DNA of 64,000 nt. Source: Apostichopus japonicus. Taxonomy: Eukaryota > Echinodermata > Holothuroidea > Aspidochirotida > Stichopodidae. A program made the translations under genes and the position numbers. This document shows, piece after piece, positions 1 to 12,612 of the stretch. The stretch lies in the NCBI RefSeq assembly GCF_037975245.1, contig NC_092569.1, positions 18,023,501 through 18,087,500 on the forward strand, given 5' to 3'. Position 1 is the first letter of the stretch; every line of letters starts with the position of its first letter. The notes under the pieces are model-generated. The model did not search any database. It was given only the letters and a program-made list of their open reading frames with translations, and was not told where the DNA came from.

Positions 1-457
1 TCTTTACTCTGCCTACTGCTTTATCTTGGTATATTTCCAAAGACCATTTAAACACAGCTAAAGACCATAATCTATGACTCTAACATTTACACATTATCTA
101 TGTGATCTGCATGAGATGGGATATTTGGTTATAGTTGGGTTTCCTTTCTATGTCGAGGCAAACGAATTGAAGAAAGTTTTCCAGATCATAGAATATGGCT
201 ACGTCTTATGTGTAGTTTCAGTATTTTCAAGATGTAATTGAACCCGAAAATGAGCACATGATTTTAATATATCTGGACTATCAGTTCTTGATAGTCATGA
301 TAAGTCTATTATACAATCTAAGTATTTGTAATCTCTAATATAGCACGTTGAAAAATTAGAATTGCTCTGAATAGTTGCCAAGTGCATCCGTTATGATGAT
401 CATATGCACATCAGATTGTAGAATGTACTTGGAGAAAGAAGATAAAATGGAACTCAC

Positions 458-3400
458 CTGCTGTACTTGAAGAGTCATAACCACTGATACTTAGTCTGAA
501 ATTAGTATCCACATTGCCCATGCTGAAGGAGCTATACTTAGCAAAGTGATATTGGCCAGATTTTGAAACGAAATCAATCCTTAGCTCATATTGACCTTGG
601 CTCGTCAATGCTGCAAGTTTATCGTTGCCAAGCCAGAAATTGCCGTCGGCAGTTCCAAAACCCTCTCTGTATTCATTCCAATCTCTGTGAAAACTCAAAC
701 TACTGTCAACACGTCGCTGGAAAACCTGTAATTATAGTAACACAAACAAAAAGGTAGACGCAACTATATATAAACTAATTTTATTACATTTTAAGATGGT
801 TGCAATTATCCCAGTTGAGATACCCTCAAAAGTCCATTCAGTTTACATGATTGTGTTGTGTTGTGTATAACCCATGGATCTGAAAGGAGTATCATCATGC
901 ATAATACTTCTACTTTAAAAAAAAAAGCAGACCAACGTTCGCAAGCCAAAATAAATACACTTAAGACAGATGTTCTCTAGACATACTGGTGTCCATAAAC
1001 CAAATTAGTATGCAAACAGTTTTAAATTATCCTATTTGTTAAGTTGGCTTTAATCGTTACAAATTAATGATAACATAATATTAGTAATAAATATTTAAGA
1101 AATAATAACAGTAACAATTGTGTTTTCATCAGTGACAAAAGAGAAAGAATACAACTTCCTTTCCTTTGTTATCTTTAAAAATGACAATAACAGATACATA
1201 CCAACCAACCACCTCCATCTGAGACGTCACACATTACTTGAAATGGGTTGCCTGTCCACCCTGCTGGTTGTATAAGTCGAATGCCGTTGGAGTCCTCTGT
1301 ACTATATGCTTGACAGTCTGATGCAGTAGCCCGATCACATTGGACCCCGTCTCCAGTGTACCCTACGTTACAGTAACACTGTGATAAGCCTTGTCGTTCC
1401 TCACAGTTACCATTGGGACTGCACCGGTATGTGTCATCACAGCTCAACAGACCGCTGTTGCAGGAACATCGTTTGGTACAAGAAGGGTTCACATATACTT
1501 CACCTTCCTAACGAGATAAAACGGTACGCCTTGTCAAGTAGATGCAAAATAATAATATCCTTCAATGGGAATACTCAATGTTCCAAGTCGAGGTATAACG
1601 AGCAGTGCAATAGGTGACATTCCTTCATAAAATTAGAGCAGCTGCAGGGTAAAGATTTAACGTTTTTTAAAATGAATCATTTCAAGCACCATAATAACTG
1701 TTTTGTTCCGGCTTTTCTTCTCATTGTAAATTAGTTTGATACGTAAACATTTAGGAATGGTATCTTACCGCTAGGACTACTCCTTGACCGTTCTCTGCTT
1801 CCTCTATGAAACAACTACAATTCTCTCTAGGTACACAGTCTTCCCCGTCCATCAAGAACCCATCGGGACAAACGCAAGTGGGTGTGCTAGAGCATGATTC
1901 GGTACATGTAGGATCGGCACATGAACCTTCACATTTACACCTGTTGAGAACCTTGTTGGTGGGACACCACTCGATGCATGGGTCTGGAATAGGAATAACG
2001 ATTAAGTTACGACATCAAAAAGGAAAGCTTGATGGAAAGTGTACGATGATCTATTATCTCAATAACACATCATGTTCATAAATTATCATTTGATATTGTA
2101 TAAAAATGCGAAACATGCTTCACAGCTAAAACGACATATCTAAATAAACCAATGAAATAAATAGCAAACCGCTCTCTGCCCTTACTAGATGAACAAAATA
2201 CATCGATTTATGAAGAAACTAAGTCTGAGCTAAGTGCTTGATAGCAGTGGCCAACAACGTGCTCATGAAAGTAAAGTTACATGCTGCAAAATGAATATTA
2301 AATATTACTACGAGCTCATTCATCTAAAGGTACCTTGGTTAATGGCATGGATGTAAGGTTGGTTCAGGTGGGAAGTATATCGTTAGTAATCGAAACATTC
2401 CCGCTCTGTATCACACCGCAGGTCAAACATATTAATATCATCGAATTATTGAAACATGTGTGAACGGCAAAAATCGCAATATTTTAATTTCACTGTTTAA
2501 CGGTTAGCAAACATATTAAATGTCACTTCGGGCGAGTAACGTGTCCAGATAAGAAGTTCACAGTTTAATAACCCACCTATTGTTCCGGTATACTCTCCGG
2601 TGCTAACCAGTTTGTAATGACTGAAGCTGTCACTGATGCGGGAAGTTTCATACGTCACGAAGAATGAACAACCGGATTCTGTAGTTATATCCATGCGTAG
2701 CTGATATTTCCTCTGATTGGTGATGTAGGATATCTTCTCATTGCCGAGCCAAAATTCACGAGCAAGGAAACCAAAACCGTTTTCATATTCGTCCCACGTA
2801 CGGTTGAAGTTGATTGAATTATCCTCTCGTCTCTGTATGACCTGTTGAAATAATTTGAGACATAAAAATATCAAACTGATTGAATTGCAAGACCGTTAGT
2901 TATTAACTGTAAGACTAGTGTGAAACAATAGAAAGGCAAAATTATACTGAAACATGGAACAAACAACCTGCAGGAAGAGAAGAATGAGATACTATAAACA
3001 AATTAAAATCACTTACAAACCACACCAAATGCATATTGATGCGAATACTATATAAATATTACCAATATATGAGTTGTGTCATCTTCGCCAATTTAGTATT
3101 CTTATTGAAGTCAGGAATATGTGGAAAGTATTAAAACGTATTGGAAAACCATGTAGGAATATAAGTATGGTGCTTTTGACTGCTTTTGCGAAAGAGCATG
3201 ACAGATGATTCGACCAACCTCTTTTTGTAAGACATAAATATGGTGTAAAGCTTGCCGAGCCCAATGTAACATCAAACTTATATTATTACATCATAATTAT
3301 ATGAAAAGTTCTGTAGTATGAGAAATGTATTATTTCAACAAGAATAATTTCAATTGTGGTGACAAATCTTGCAATGTAAATACAATATTCACAGTATAAA

Positions 3401-6400
3401 ATACAACACCTACCGTCCATCCACCATCACCTAGACTGTTGTTACAAGATACTTCAAAAGGTTCAGGATAGCCGTCTGGTTTGATGACGTAAACACCATC
3501 GTTTCTAGACGATGGACATTGGCTAAGCACTTCATGGCAGTCTCGTGGATATTCAGCACGTTGGTAGAGGAAAAACGATGACGCTAAAAGGAAAAGGTAA
3601 CACAACATAAGCATAACTTACATCAAGCTAAGAGGTTTCATAACTCCGGAGACACTTGTTTGACAACAGAGATCATATAGCCTACCTTTATTGTTTACTT
3701 TGTCAATGTTCACAACCACTTGCGTCATTTCCTGATCACGATATAAAAGTTTTGGCATGGGCAATTACGAAGATGTGATTTTAAAATCTAGTTACTATTA
3801 CTTACTGGTCTATACTATTTCAAACATTTTCCATTTTTTTTTGTAAATGAAGTCACTCGTTTTATCTTATATCCCTGAAAAATTTGGTAAGTTAAGCATT
3901 TGAATATTACATAGCAAATTAAAAACCTCATTTTAAAGGCGATCAATAGTTTTTTTGAGCGAATTTCGTATCGTATACATCATAATTTTCATAAACAAAA
4001 AAGTACTAAAGTAAACAAACTTTCTTTAAAAAAAAAATAAAAGTCTTTGAAGTTACAAAGTTCTTATTATACTCACAAATGTTATGTTAACAACATATGA
4101 TATCTTTGAAGATACTTCCCAAACGATTTTTATATCGTATACGTTCATAATTGTTTGGCTATTCTCCAAATTTTATGATATAGTTGTATCTTAAAGACAG
4201 ACAATATTACTTTCACTCGTCTTTGGAAATTAGCTTGTGGTTGGGGCAATGGGGAAGGAGAATGGAGAGGGGAGAGGATATACGGGTAAGAAAATGCTAC
4301 AACGTTGTTAACGTTTTGAAGTTTTTAATATGATAGAAATTAACATGATAGAAATGCTACAATGTTGCTATAACGTTGCTACAACGTTGTTAACGTTATG
4401 AAGTTTTTAATATGATAGAAGTTAACATGAAACATTCTTTAGAATTAACATTCTTTAGAAATTAACATTCTTTGAAATTAAAAGTCTTTGAAGTTACATA
4501 GTGCTTATTATACTCACAATAGTTATGTTAACAACATATGATATCTTTGACGATACTTCCCAAACGATTTGTATATCATATACGTTCATAATTGTTTGGA
4601 AATTCTCAAAATGTTATGATATAGTTGTATCTTAAAGAAAAACAATATTATTTTCACTCGTCTTTGGAGATTAGCTTGTGGTTGGGATAAAGGGGAGGGA
4701 GAGGGGAGGAGGGAGAAGGGAGAGCAGATAAGGGTAAGAAAATGCTACAACGTTGTTAGAGTTTTGAAGTTTTCAATATGATAGAAACACTTACTTAACG
4801 TTTGGTCTCCGAGGTCACCAATACTCCTTTTACGTTCCGGCTAAAATAAGGTCAAAAATATGTATTAACAATGATCGTCCAATAAGTACAGTGTGCAATT
4901 ATATAGTAAAATATGTCAACGTTATATTTTTCTTATTTTCCATTGTCTTATGTTTAGGTTAGTCCAACTTTTTATTTTATTTTCTCATGTATCAATTGCA
5001 ACATTTCCCATAGCTGCTTGTTATTTTAGGACAAGTTAGAGTAGAGTTATTGACGCAGTCATGTATCTGTATTAGTACATAGCTGTCGTTTATTGAAGAC
5101 AAAAAGAAAAACAATATAGATACGACAAAGTTTGGTTGAGTTGTAGAGGAGTATGACAATAAGTATGATACACAGTTTTAATTTTTACGTGAATTCAGTT
5201 GAATATTGAAGATTAAAAGTTATCCGATAAATATGGCATTTCTCTCAGTACAAAACACAAACGATGAAAGTTAAGGTTTGAGTTTAGCATTGTCTTGAAA
5301 ACATATTTTGTTTTGTTTTAATATCCCATATATTCAGAGTGTTTTTATGCCCATCAATTTGTTCTAGACAATGAACATTTACTATATGCCCAGTAGGTTA
5401 TCACGTTCTTGATATGACTTTTATAGTTTAAAACAGTTTTTTTAAGGAGACCTATTGGTTAATAAAGATTTGGTTCTAATGTATAATAATGTAATAACAT
5501 AATTATATAAAAGAACCGTTAGAATCTTCATAATAACATATTTTTCTTGTAAATTGTTTAATTTAATTAATTCACATGAAACAAGTTGATATAAATACTT
5601 TGCAAATTTCACATCTGCATTATGTATTCGCGAATTTGGATTTAATTGAAATTGTTCTTTGTACTGGCAATGAAAAAATATATAACCTTTACACACATTA
5701 AATGATCGGGATTATTAATAGAGCAAATTCTTTTTTGATATCATGCGGCTGTTTGGGATAAATCTGACAAAGATGAAAATTTGTGGCAACAATGAACTAA
5801 CAACGACATCAGCGATTAAATCAATTGCCAATTCTTACAACAGCAACGTTTGGATGAGTAAAGTTAGTATATCTTTTGATTTTCTTTATTGCCATTGTCC
5901 ATTTACATTAATTTAGTATACAACCTAAATATATTATACTAGTTAAGTAGTTAATTAAGTCGACAGCGTATTTAATGTAACGGAATTAGAACAACTTTCT
6001 TTAATCGACTATGCATCTTTAGAGCTTACGAAACATTCTATGAAAAGGTAGATTAAACATGTTTGACAGCCACCGAGAACGCTTTTTGATATTACAAAGA
6101 ACAAAATGTACACAATACGCTAATCGATTGACGTTTATTGCAGCGGTTTGTTAACCTTTAGTTTTTCATCGTTAACTTTAGAGAAGAAACTACCTCTAAG
6201 AAAATGCTATCACTTTTTCGTAATTTGACTAAGTATTTTGTAGGATTGTTAGCTTAAGCATTGTCCTTTAAATTTTGAAAAACGTTGTCTGGGCATAGAC
6301 GACAACAGGCAGTTATCAATTATCATGTAACTAAAGTTCATGACATTAAGGTTGACTTAATAATGAGATAAAAAAAAAATTGTCTTATAACTAAGAGTTG

Positions 6401-8425
6401 ACTTGAAAAAATGACTTGAACACTTATTCTAAGTTCAAAAGCAGGCATCCTGTGTAATGACTTTTTCAATAAAATTGTTCACAGAATAATTAAAAAAAAA
6501 ATCATTAACTACTTCGATACGTTATCATGATATTTCGACAAGTTTTCTAAGTTCAAGAGTTGGCATCCTGAGCAATGACTTTTTGCAAAAGACTACAACG
6601 GTACATTATTTTGATTTTCCAATAAAGTAAATCAAGAAGAATTTGGGTGACAGAATATTCAACTGCGTTCCCAAAGACAGAAAGAACTATTGTTTTAGAA
6701 AGATTGTGTGTTTTACCAAATAAGTGAAACTCAAAGAAAATGACTTTTTCATATCCACTGGGTGTTTGTAAGATAAAGTTAAAGTTTTCAAGAAGGCATA
6801 TGTTCGTCAAAGCTGAATATTCTCAGATATCTATTCAAAATCGCACCGCCCGAATCTTCGATATCTCCAAATGACGGACAGAAAAAGTACTGTTGCTTTT
6901 TTTTTTTTTAAACTCGTTAGTAAATGTTAGTAAACCAAATCTGCGTTGTCAAGATTTCTCTTTTGTTGAATATTTTGTAACATTTTCATGATGCGAAATA
7001 GCGCAATTTAAATATATGTACATCAACATATTAAAACAACGTGTCAGAAGTAGAGTCAAATGTTGTTTCCTATAATTAGCAGGTGTCTACGAAAATGTCT
7101 AGACTTTTCAAAGTAAATTCAGTTTATGGGTCGGATCGGGATTTTCAAGATTAAAGAAATTTATTGATTAAAGCACTTAATCATAGCTAATATAAGTGTA
7201 AAAATTACAACGTAAGCATTTGGTAAGATGAAATGTTAGTTGTGTAAAAAATTTCGTTAAATAGTATTTATTCAGTAACTCTCCCATTGCCATCAAATAT
7301 AGACATTTAAACAAAAGAAAGGAAAAATAAAAATCTTAGGCTATATGAATATAACATTTTTAGTTTATGTGGATAAGGGAAATTTAGTTATTAAATGATA
7401 TATAGATCATCCTTAGATTTCAACTGTAGTAGCCGTAAAGTAGAAAGTCTCGGTTTAGCCGTGTAAATGTTAATTAATCAGTAAAGAAGTAGAAAAAAGG
7501 TTAGGGGTATTAACGGGTTAGATTATCGGTTGGAGCATTACAGACATACTTTAGTAAGACAAGTAGACAATATAGGTCATTGCTTTAACGTTCTAAACCT
7601 CTTCAATTCATTTTGCTGTGGTGGATTAGCCTATATAAAAGCAACGATTTTCTATTTATGGTATTTATAGGTATATTATTTTAATATTGAATTTTTCTTT
7701 CTATTTCCTCCGTGTCTGTCAAAATATAACGTTTCTATAACAACGCCACAAAAAAGCGCAATAATTCAAGTATATTAAGTACAAATCGCGGCTAACTAAG
7801 ATACTCCGCTTTTTTTCCTTTTTAACGACAATGTATTTTACTGTTCACAGTTTATCTATATTACGCAGATTAAATTTATATGAATTGATGATATGTACTT
7901 CAATGGAAAGAATCCGTATGATGGTTTCTTGATCAGAGTCATTTTTATAGAAATTAAGTGAATAATGTAAAATATACCCGTTTTGTGAATGTGTTCTATA
8001 CTACTGTTTAATTAAGTAATAGAAAATTAAAAACGCGAAACCATAAATTAACAACCAGTAGTTGTGACTAAATCGTATTCGACTTCATTATTACTGTTAG
8101 TTAGCATTTTTGAAGTAATATTGTTATCTGGTAAGATAGATCAAGGGAAAGTAAATTACCAAAGGAGAGTGTAACAAGGTTTAACATTGAAGATCGAAAA
8201 TAATCAATTGAGTTCGCTTAAACATCGAAATGGTAACTTTACAGATGTTACACCTGAAATATAAAAGTAAAAGAAAAACTTACCCCTTCTTGAGAAGACA
8301 CGCTGCTGGAAATAAAAATGATGAGTAACAGAGAGGTTAAACCTCCACGATGTTTTCTAAACAAGTACAACATTGTACAAAGTTACCTGTTGCAGTATAA
8401 AGTTGGAATGAATTTCGAATCCATA
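458..8425 (-). CDS. M1: chimeric FReD(A-B)-TIL-EGF-FReD gene, 3' end off window
   Basis: Minus-strand exons in transcription order: 8425-8387 (39 nt), 8305-8284 (22 nt), 4840-4795 (propeptide), 3583-3414 (FReD A1), 2841-2577 (FReD B1), 1983-1769 (TIL), 1507-1202 (VWC/EGF plus FReD A2), 725-458 (FReD B2). All junctions have AG acceptors and GT donors and the frame stays open throughout. The last exon (C2) must lie left of base 1: in M2 it starts about 1.6 kb beyond B2. A1 carries YPRDC and GDGGWT; B1 carries WDEYENGFG and FWLGNEK; B2 carries WNEYREGFG and FWLGNDKLAALT. These are FReD hallmarks. The propeptide reads PERKRSIGDLGDQTL. A secreted or extracellular protein is inferred from the disulfide-rich domains. 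The signal-peptide exon was not located; the 39-nt exon contains an ATG but follows an AG acceptor and encodes nothing hydrophobic, so it is probably internal. Confidence 0.85.
1202..1507 (-). CDS. M1 VWC-like/EGF-like exon fused to FReD A2
   Basis: 306-nt exon, phase 0 at both ends, 102 codons. The first third (NPSCTKRCSCNSG, LLSCDD) resembles the VWC-like segment that follows TIL domains. The middle (CSPNGNCEERQG, QCYCNVGYTGDGVQC) is an EGF-like module with the typical C.C..GYTGDG..C ending. The last third (SDCQAY, IRLIQPAGW, NPFQVMCDVSDGGGWL) is the N-terminal part of a second fibrinogen domain. Three modules in one exon without an intron suggests fusion by exon shuffling followed by intron loss, which is inference. 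Confidence 0.85.
1769..1983 (-). CDS. M1 TIL-domain exon
   Basis: 215-nt exon, entered at phase 1 and left at phase 0. It starts DPCIEWCPTNKVLNRC and ends CVPRENCSCFIEE plus a short linker. Ten core cysteines fit the TIL (trypsin-inhibitor-like) pattern known from zonadhesin, FCGBP, SCO-spondin and nematode protease inhibitors, including the paired CVC and the final CVP..C. Two further cysteines flank the core. In other proteins the domain acts either as a serine-protease inhibitor or as a structural cap beside VWD domains; nothing here decides which. The antisense frame over this exon is also open but is a shadow. Confidence 0.85.
4040..4790. repeat. Intronic tandem duplication in M1
   Basis: Two imperfect copies of an approximately 310-base unit, at about 4040-4345 and 4481-4790, in the intron between the 22-nt and propeptide exons. 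Each runs from AAGTCTTTGAAGTTACA through CACTCGTCTTTGGA and a GGGGAAGGAGA purine stretch to AATGCTACAACGTTGTTA. They are separated by short repeats of ACATTCTTTAGAAATTA. The same pair occurs in M2 and M3, so the duplication predates the gene triplication. Confidence 0.8.
4795..4840 (-). CDS. M1 propeptide exon with basic cluster
   Basis: 46-nt exon between AG (TTATTTTAG) and GTAAGTG, phase 0 to phase 1, reading PERKRSIGDLGDQTL. It occupies the place of the dibasic exons of P1 and P2, directly before FReD A1. The basic cluster R-K-R before Ser suggests proprotein-convertase cleavage, but P4 is Glu, so the site is weaker than those of P1 and P2. M3 has the same R-K-R; M2 has R-Q-R. Confidence 0.75.
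8284..8425 (-). CDS. M1 two small 5' exons (39 nt and 22 nt)
   Basis: Exon 8425-8387 lies between TTGCAG and GTAACT; exon 8305-8284 lies between TTTCCAG and GTAAGT and reads SVSSQEG in the frame that continues into the propeptide exon. Both exons and their splice sites recur in M2 (47943-47905, 47823-47802) and M3 (63877-63839, 63757-63736). The ATG in the first exon of M1 and M3 is ATA in M2, which argues against it being the start codon. The 22-nt exon has a CAGCAG tandem acceptor. Confidence 0.55.
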
Positions 8426-10660
8426 CTGCAACAATTAAGCTAGATACGAAATTATCCGGAATTGTACAGTGTTGCTAGGGAACCATTTTCATACTCCTTC
8501 GTCTAGACATATTATTATTATATTAGTATTCCTGTCAAGGGCAGTCGGTGTGGCTCACGTGGTTTATGTTCAGATTTCATGGCACCATTACAGTACGGTA
8601 CAAGTTAGTACCTTAAAAGGTATTGAAATGGTGCAAGACCATACGTCATATTTAAATTTCATTTCTTGGCATCGTTAAGCTAAACAATATGACATATAAT
8701 GACAAATAAATAAGTAAGATAGTATCGCAGAGTTGTCAGTATTGCTGTGGTATACACAACCATATTCCCAATCGAATTGGTTTTAACAAAGCCAACAATA
8801 CTTCTAGGAGGAGTGGGAGCAAGTGCCCCCTCCCCTTACTCCTTGTAATCCCGCCATTACAGTGGGACGAGTAAACTAGCCACAGGAACAAATGTCAGAG
8901 TTGAATTCATTAGATATCTTTTCTTAACTCGAAATCCATATTTGAGTATGATATATGTGATGTATTTAAACTTAAATCAATAGCTAGACTCTCGGTAATA
9001 ATTCCCCCATCGAACATTTCTTAACTTGATATTTCCCTTCTACTTGAAAAAGGCACACATTGTATGATACGTTGTTGCCATTGTATTTGTTGTCTTTCAG
9101 AAGAAGGACCTTAGTTATTTGTAGTTACCAGTACTATCAAAATAACCTCATTTATTAACACACTAAATCGTTCACTGAACGTTTCTACACTGACTGTTCA
9201 TTTCTTTATATATACGTATTTTACTTGTTTCATTTGCCAACTCTATAAGAATATTTTGTTGTGAAACATTTCGGGCTTGGAAATTCATTTGTTTCCTACT
9301 GTCCTAATAGGAAATGAGTGTTACACGCACAGCATAAAATCGCCTTTTCCTTGTTGTTGTGATTTCCCAGGTACGTGTTTATAAGGTGCCTAGAGGAATA
9401 AGGACCTAACAGATAAACCTTGTGCATAACAGAAACAACATAGGAAGCAAAAAAAAAAGAAGATCTATAGCTACGATGAATCTCTATAATGCATCTCAGT
9501 CTGTTTTGATAAAAAATGTCTTAAATTTTAATAAAAAAATCTTCCTATCAACATGTCACGTTGATAAACTTATTCCGCAAAAGTCACATTGTATCTTACT
9601 TAAGGTAACACGTATATAAAGGGTAGCTTTCTTGCATCCATGTTGTTGAACTGAATGTTCATACTGCTTGTTGATAAAATCCATTCAATAATTTTTTTTT
9701 TCCTTATCAGAAAAAAAAAATCCATAAATAATAACCTGTATCGTTTGTATCATGAAACGATTAATGAGTTTACATCATATAACGATCAATACTATTAGAA
9801 CTGTAAACGGTGCCATGGCGGTATTTATTGAGCATGCTAGAAGTCATGCATTGCAAATTATTTAACTTCTGTCAGGCGAAACAATCTACATGATTACCTA
9901 GCATCTAACACATTTAACTGCAATCATAATTCTATCTGAGTAACAGTACTATCAAGACGTATTTTTTTTTGTGGAGTTTGAAAAATTGGACAACCACAAA
10001 CTCCTAACGCCTGCCCACCTCATCAAACAAGTACCATGCTAGATCATGCTACAGTGTGATTGTGGATTGCGTGGGTTATTGGACCTAATTCATTAAACAC
10101 GCATGAAGAAACAGATAGTTGCTTTAAGTTTCCAATTTCACGAAAGAAAGTAAACAAGAGGCTAACAAAAGCTTCTATCGACATCACCTTTCTAGATTTC
10201 ACTTTACAATCTGACAAAATCGAATGCGATGATTTTTTTATATTGCATCATTCATTGCTAGTAAGATACTACCGTATTCATTTACGGTTCATTGCGGTAT
10301 ACTGCGTTATATTTGCATGTTCACATTCGCCGAGGCATCTTATGAAATAAGTATTGGTTTATCCCTTTTACTATACTCTTCTAATTCTAGAAAATTCAGA
10401 AAAAATAAGAACATAGGAAGCATTAAGAAGGAAAAGAGAACATAAATATTAATATTGCTTATAATCAATGAGTACTTGTATCTACATATTTATTACAATA
10501 TATTAAATTCATAATATTTTGTTTATTCTTGAATGAAACTTGTGGTGCGTGTTCACGCACTTTGGTGATTTTTTGTTTACTTCCTTGCGTGATGCTTAAT
10601 TGCACTTTTCGTTAAGCGTGAAATCAAGGCAGTCATTAAACTGAACCTATTTCCAGCAAA
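8426..10660. other. 5' flank of M1, shared with M2; no gene recognised
   Basis: The sequence matches the M2 flank (47944 to about 49530) in patches: nearly continuous to about 9030, then broken by indels, for example around the (AT)n tract present only in the M2 copy. The M1 promoter and possibly its signal-peptide exon should lie here, but I see no convincing TATA box or hydrophobic ATG exon on the minus strand. An imperfect inverted repeat (GCACCATT...AATGGTGC) lies at about 8580-8633. Open frames here lack splice sites or family resemblance. Confidence 0.5.
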
Positions 10661-10824
10661 TATTGTGGAAAATTCAGAAATTCGTGTTCCAAGGACCGTA
10701 AGGACACTGTACATATATTGTCCATGTCTAGCTGCAGTTGGTATACCCTGCCGCAAACGAGACACTTCTCAAGTCCTTTATTATTGTCCATTCCCGTTAC
10801 CACCGTTTCGAGGTAATTTTCACT

Positions 10825-10980
10825 ATAACAGCAGGTGTGAATCTTTCTGTACCCATAACATAGATACTGACGGACGTTACCTAAACTGCGCCGTTAAGCA
10901 CCAAAGCGGCTGGTGGTTTTTTATGAAAACTGTAACAAATTGCTATGGGACTAGGTGTTACCATTTCCGGTATAGTAATT
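10825..10980 (+). pseudogene. Relic of a FReD C-terminal exon (M1 flank)
   Basis: In one frame it reads FCTHNIDTDGRYLNCAVKHQ then SGWWFF, followed after a gap by NCYGTRCYHFRYSN and a stop. This matches the terminal FReD exon of P3 (FSTYDRDNDD, NCANRHRSGWWH, GYCDQFH) but the Ca-binding DRDND is reduced to NIDTD, the NLNG and TEMKIRP parts are missing, and no A or B exon is found nearby. The M2 flank holds a homologous relic. I call it a decayed plus-strand FReD fragment. Confidence 0.7.
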
Positions 10981-11025
10981 AAACCCGTGTCGACTACTTT
11001 TATATAATATCAGCCCACCAGTTAA

Positions 11026-11056
11026 TTAATAATAATAATAATAATAATAATAATGA
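11026..11056. repeat. (AAT)n tail of the LINE
   Basis: Nine to ten AAT units ending in ATGATAAT, at the 3' end of the LINE copy as read on the minus strand; a microsatellite tail instead of poly(A). Confidence 0.85.
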
Positions 11057-11625
11057 TAATAACTTATATTTATATAGCGCTTAATAAGCACTTTACAAAG
11101 TAGGAAAGAGACACAGGAAACAAAGAAAATAAGTAAACTTGGAATCAAACAGAAATGTTTTAATTTGTCTCTTGAAAATAGAAAGCCACGAACGTGAAAT
11201 GGGAGTTCGTTCCAAACAGGAGGCACAGCGTCAGAAAAGGCACGGCCGCCACAACGAGTGCGGGTACGTGGACCAGAAGTTTATAGCAAATGCGCATGAT
11301 TGGAAGATCAAAGCGTAACTGTAGTTGACCGACGCAGATGAGTAAGAAGGTCAGTGGTTTATTGAGGGGCAAGTCCGATGATCGCTTTGTAGGTGAGAAG
11401 TAGGATCTCACACTGGATGGGCAGAAAGACGGGAAGCCAATGAAAAAAACGGAGTGCAGGAGTGAAGATCAAACTTTTCAGTGAGTGAGACTAGCCGCGC
11501 AGCAGCGTTCTGAATTATCTGTAGGGGAGCTATATGAGAAACTGGCAAATTATGCATACAAACTGTTGTAGTAATCCAGTTTGGAAGAAACAAAAGCGTG
11601 AACCAGTCGTTTAGTTGAACCTTGA
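11026..11625 (-). mobile_element. 5'-truncated LINE (non-LTR retrotransposon) 3' end
   Basis: The minus strand encodes, across several frameshifts, the C-terminal end of a non-LTR reverse-transcriptase ORF: LVHAFVSSKLDYYNSLY, then LQIIQNAAARLVSLTEKFD, then WLPVFLPIQCEILLLTYKA, and finally PPVWNELPFHVRG. These are the characteristic post-RT motifs (SKLDYCNSLLYG, QNAAARL, HWLPV, FKxLL, LWNSLP). The 3' end on the minus strand is a (TTA)n tail at 11026-11055, and the 3' UTR has the widespread TTTATATAGCGCTTAATAAG stretch. Dead by frameshift and truncation. Clade is not resolved; no target-site duplication was seen. Confidence 0.85.
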
Positions 11626-12411
11626 TCTAGATACCTTCAGAATTTACCATTGTTGTAAATACCATACGCAGCTGAACGACAAGAGTTTCGAATATGGGTG
11701 ACATCACAATAATGTCGGGGGAAAATTTGCGGTTTTGTTAATAGATATAAACACAGTGTTGATAAACTTATAGCTTTATTACTTATTATCAACAGTTTTG
11801 CTTTTTTATACATCAAGAAACATTGAAAAGGAATTGTATATCGAACTATTTGCCCCCACTCCACCCTCAATATCAATTCCTTTCGACATGGGGATTGTGT
11901 TCATCAGTGCCTGTGACAGTTATGAAGCTATAAAGCAGCAAGTACCTAGTTCAACCACACAACGTAACTATATCATTAGGGATAGAATCTGCAATTATAT
12001 CATCGCGTTTTATTTGACTACCACGCATCACAGACCTTTACAGGGAAAAAAAACCTGTTCCCCAGTTCAGCAATATAAACATTAGACATATCAACTTCAC
12101 CAACTCCCATCGCACCAGTGCAAATGTTTCTTAATGACTTTTTGAATTACACTAACAACAGGGAAACATTCTCTCGTAGCTGTCTGTTGGCGAGGAGGTG
12201 GAGGAGGGATGGTGTTAGGGTTTGATTTTTTTTTGTCAGAGGCTTAGATCAGCGTTGTTCTACTTCTGGCAGTAGATCTTGTTTGCCAGGAAAGATAATG
12301 GGTAAAGTCTAGTAACATTTCATTTCCTCGTTCATAGCAAATGACAACACGCCAAGCAGAGTAACTAAAAACAACGGGAAGCAAACGAAAGTGTAGGTTG
12401 TGCAGATATGA

Positions 12412-12422
12412 TATATAAAAGG
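12412..12422 (+). promoter_or_regulatory. Probable TATA box of P1
   Basis: TATATAAAAGG lies about 190 bases upstream of the P1 start codon, followed by a pyrimidine-rich stretch (CCTCTCTTTCCCTCTC) in which transcription may start. It is a good match to the metazoan TATA consensus at a plausible distance; no intervening ATG-led frame of note. Confidence 0.5.
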
Positions 12423-12612
12423 CCTCTCTTTCCCTCTCTATGCTTGCACGGAAGATGACGTATAAGGAAATAAAGTTCTCATTCGACTACTCAAAATGTA
12501 TATTAGATGCCAACCTTACGCATTTACGAGTAGAACGTCTGTGACAAATCTGTACGCGGTACACTGAGTCATTTGTATTGTGCGTCTAAGAAGTTTGAGT
12601 CTAGCATTAAGT

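Noticed and set aside
1806..2081. Plus-strand frame of 91 codons conserved in all three M copies (also 41314-41589, 57432-57707)
   Set aside because: It is antisense to the TIL exon; its conservation follows from the cysteine-rich coding exon on the minus strand and from recent duplication.
2340..2410. Possible extra exon between B1 and TIL ending AACCAAG before GTACCT
   Set aside because: Every phase reaches a stop in all three copies, and B1 joins TIL directly in frame.
3079..3264. Minus-strand frame of about 60 codons repeated in the A1-B1 intron of M1, M2 and M3
   Set aside because: No splice sites or known motif; shared because the whole intron is shared. The 3-base indel that keeps the frame is not enough evidence for a cassette exon.
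8469..8678. Plus-strand ORF upstream of M1
   Set aside because: Not preserved in the M2 and M3 copies of the same flank; contains an imperfect inverted repeat.
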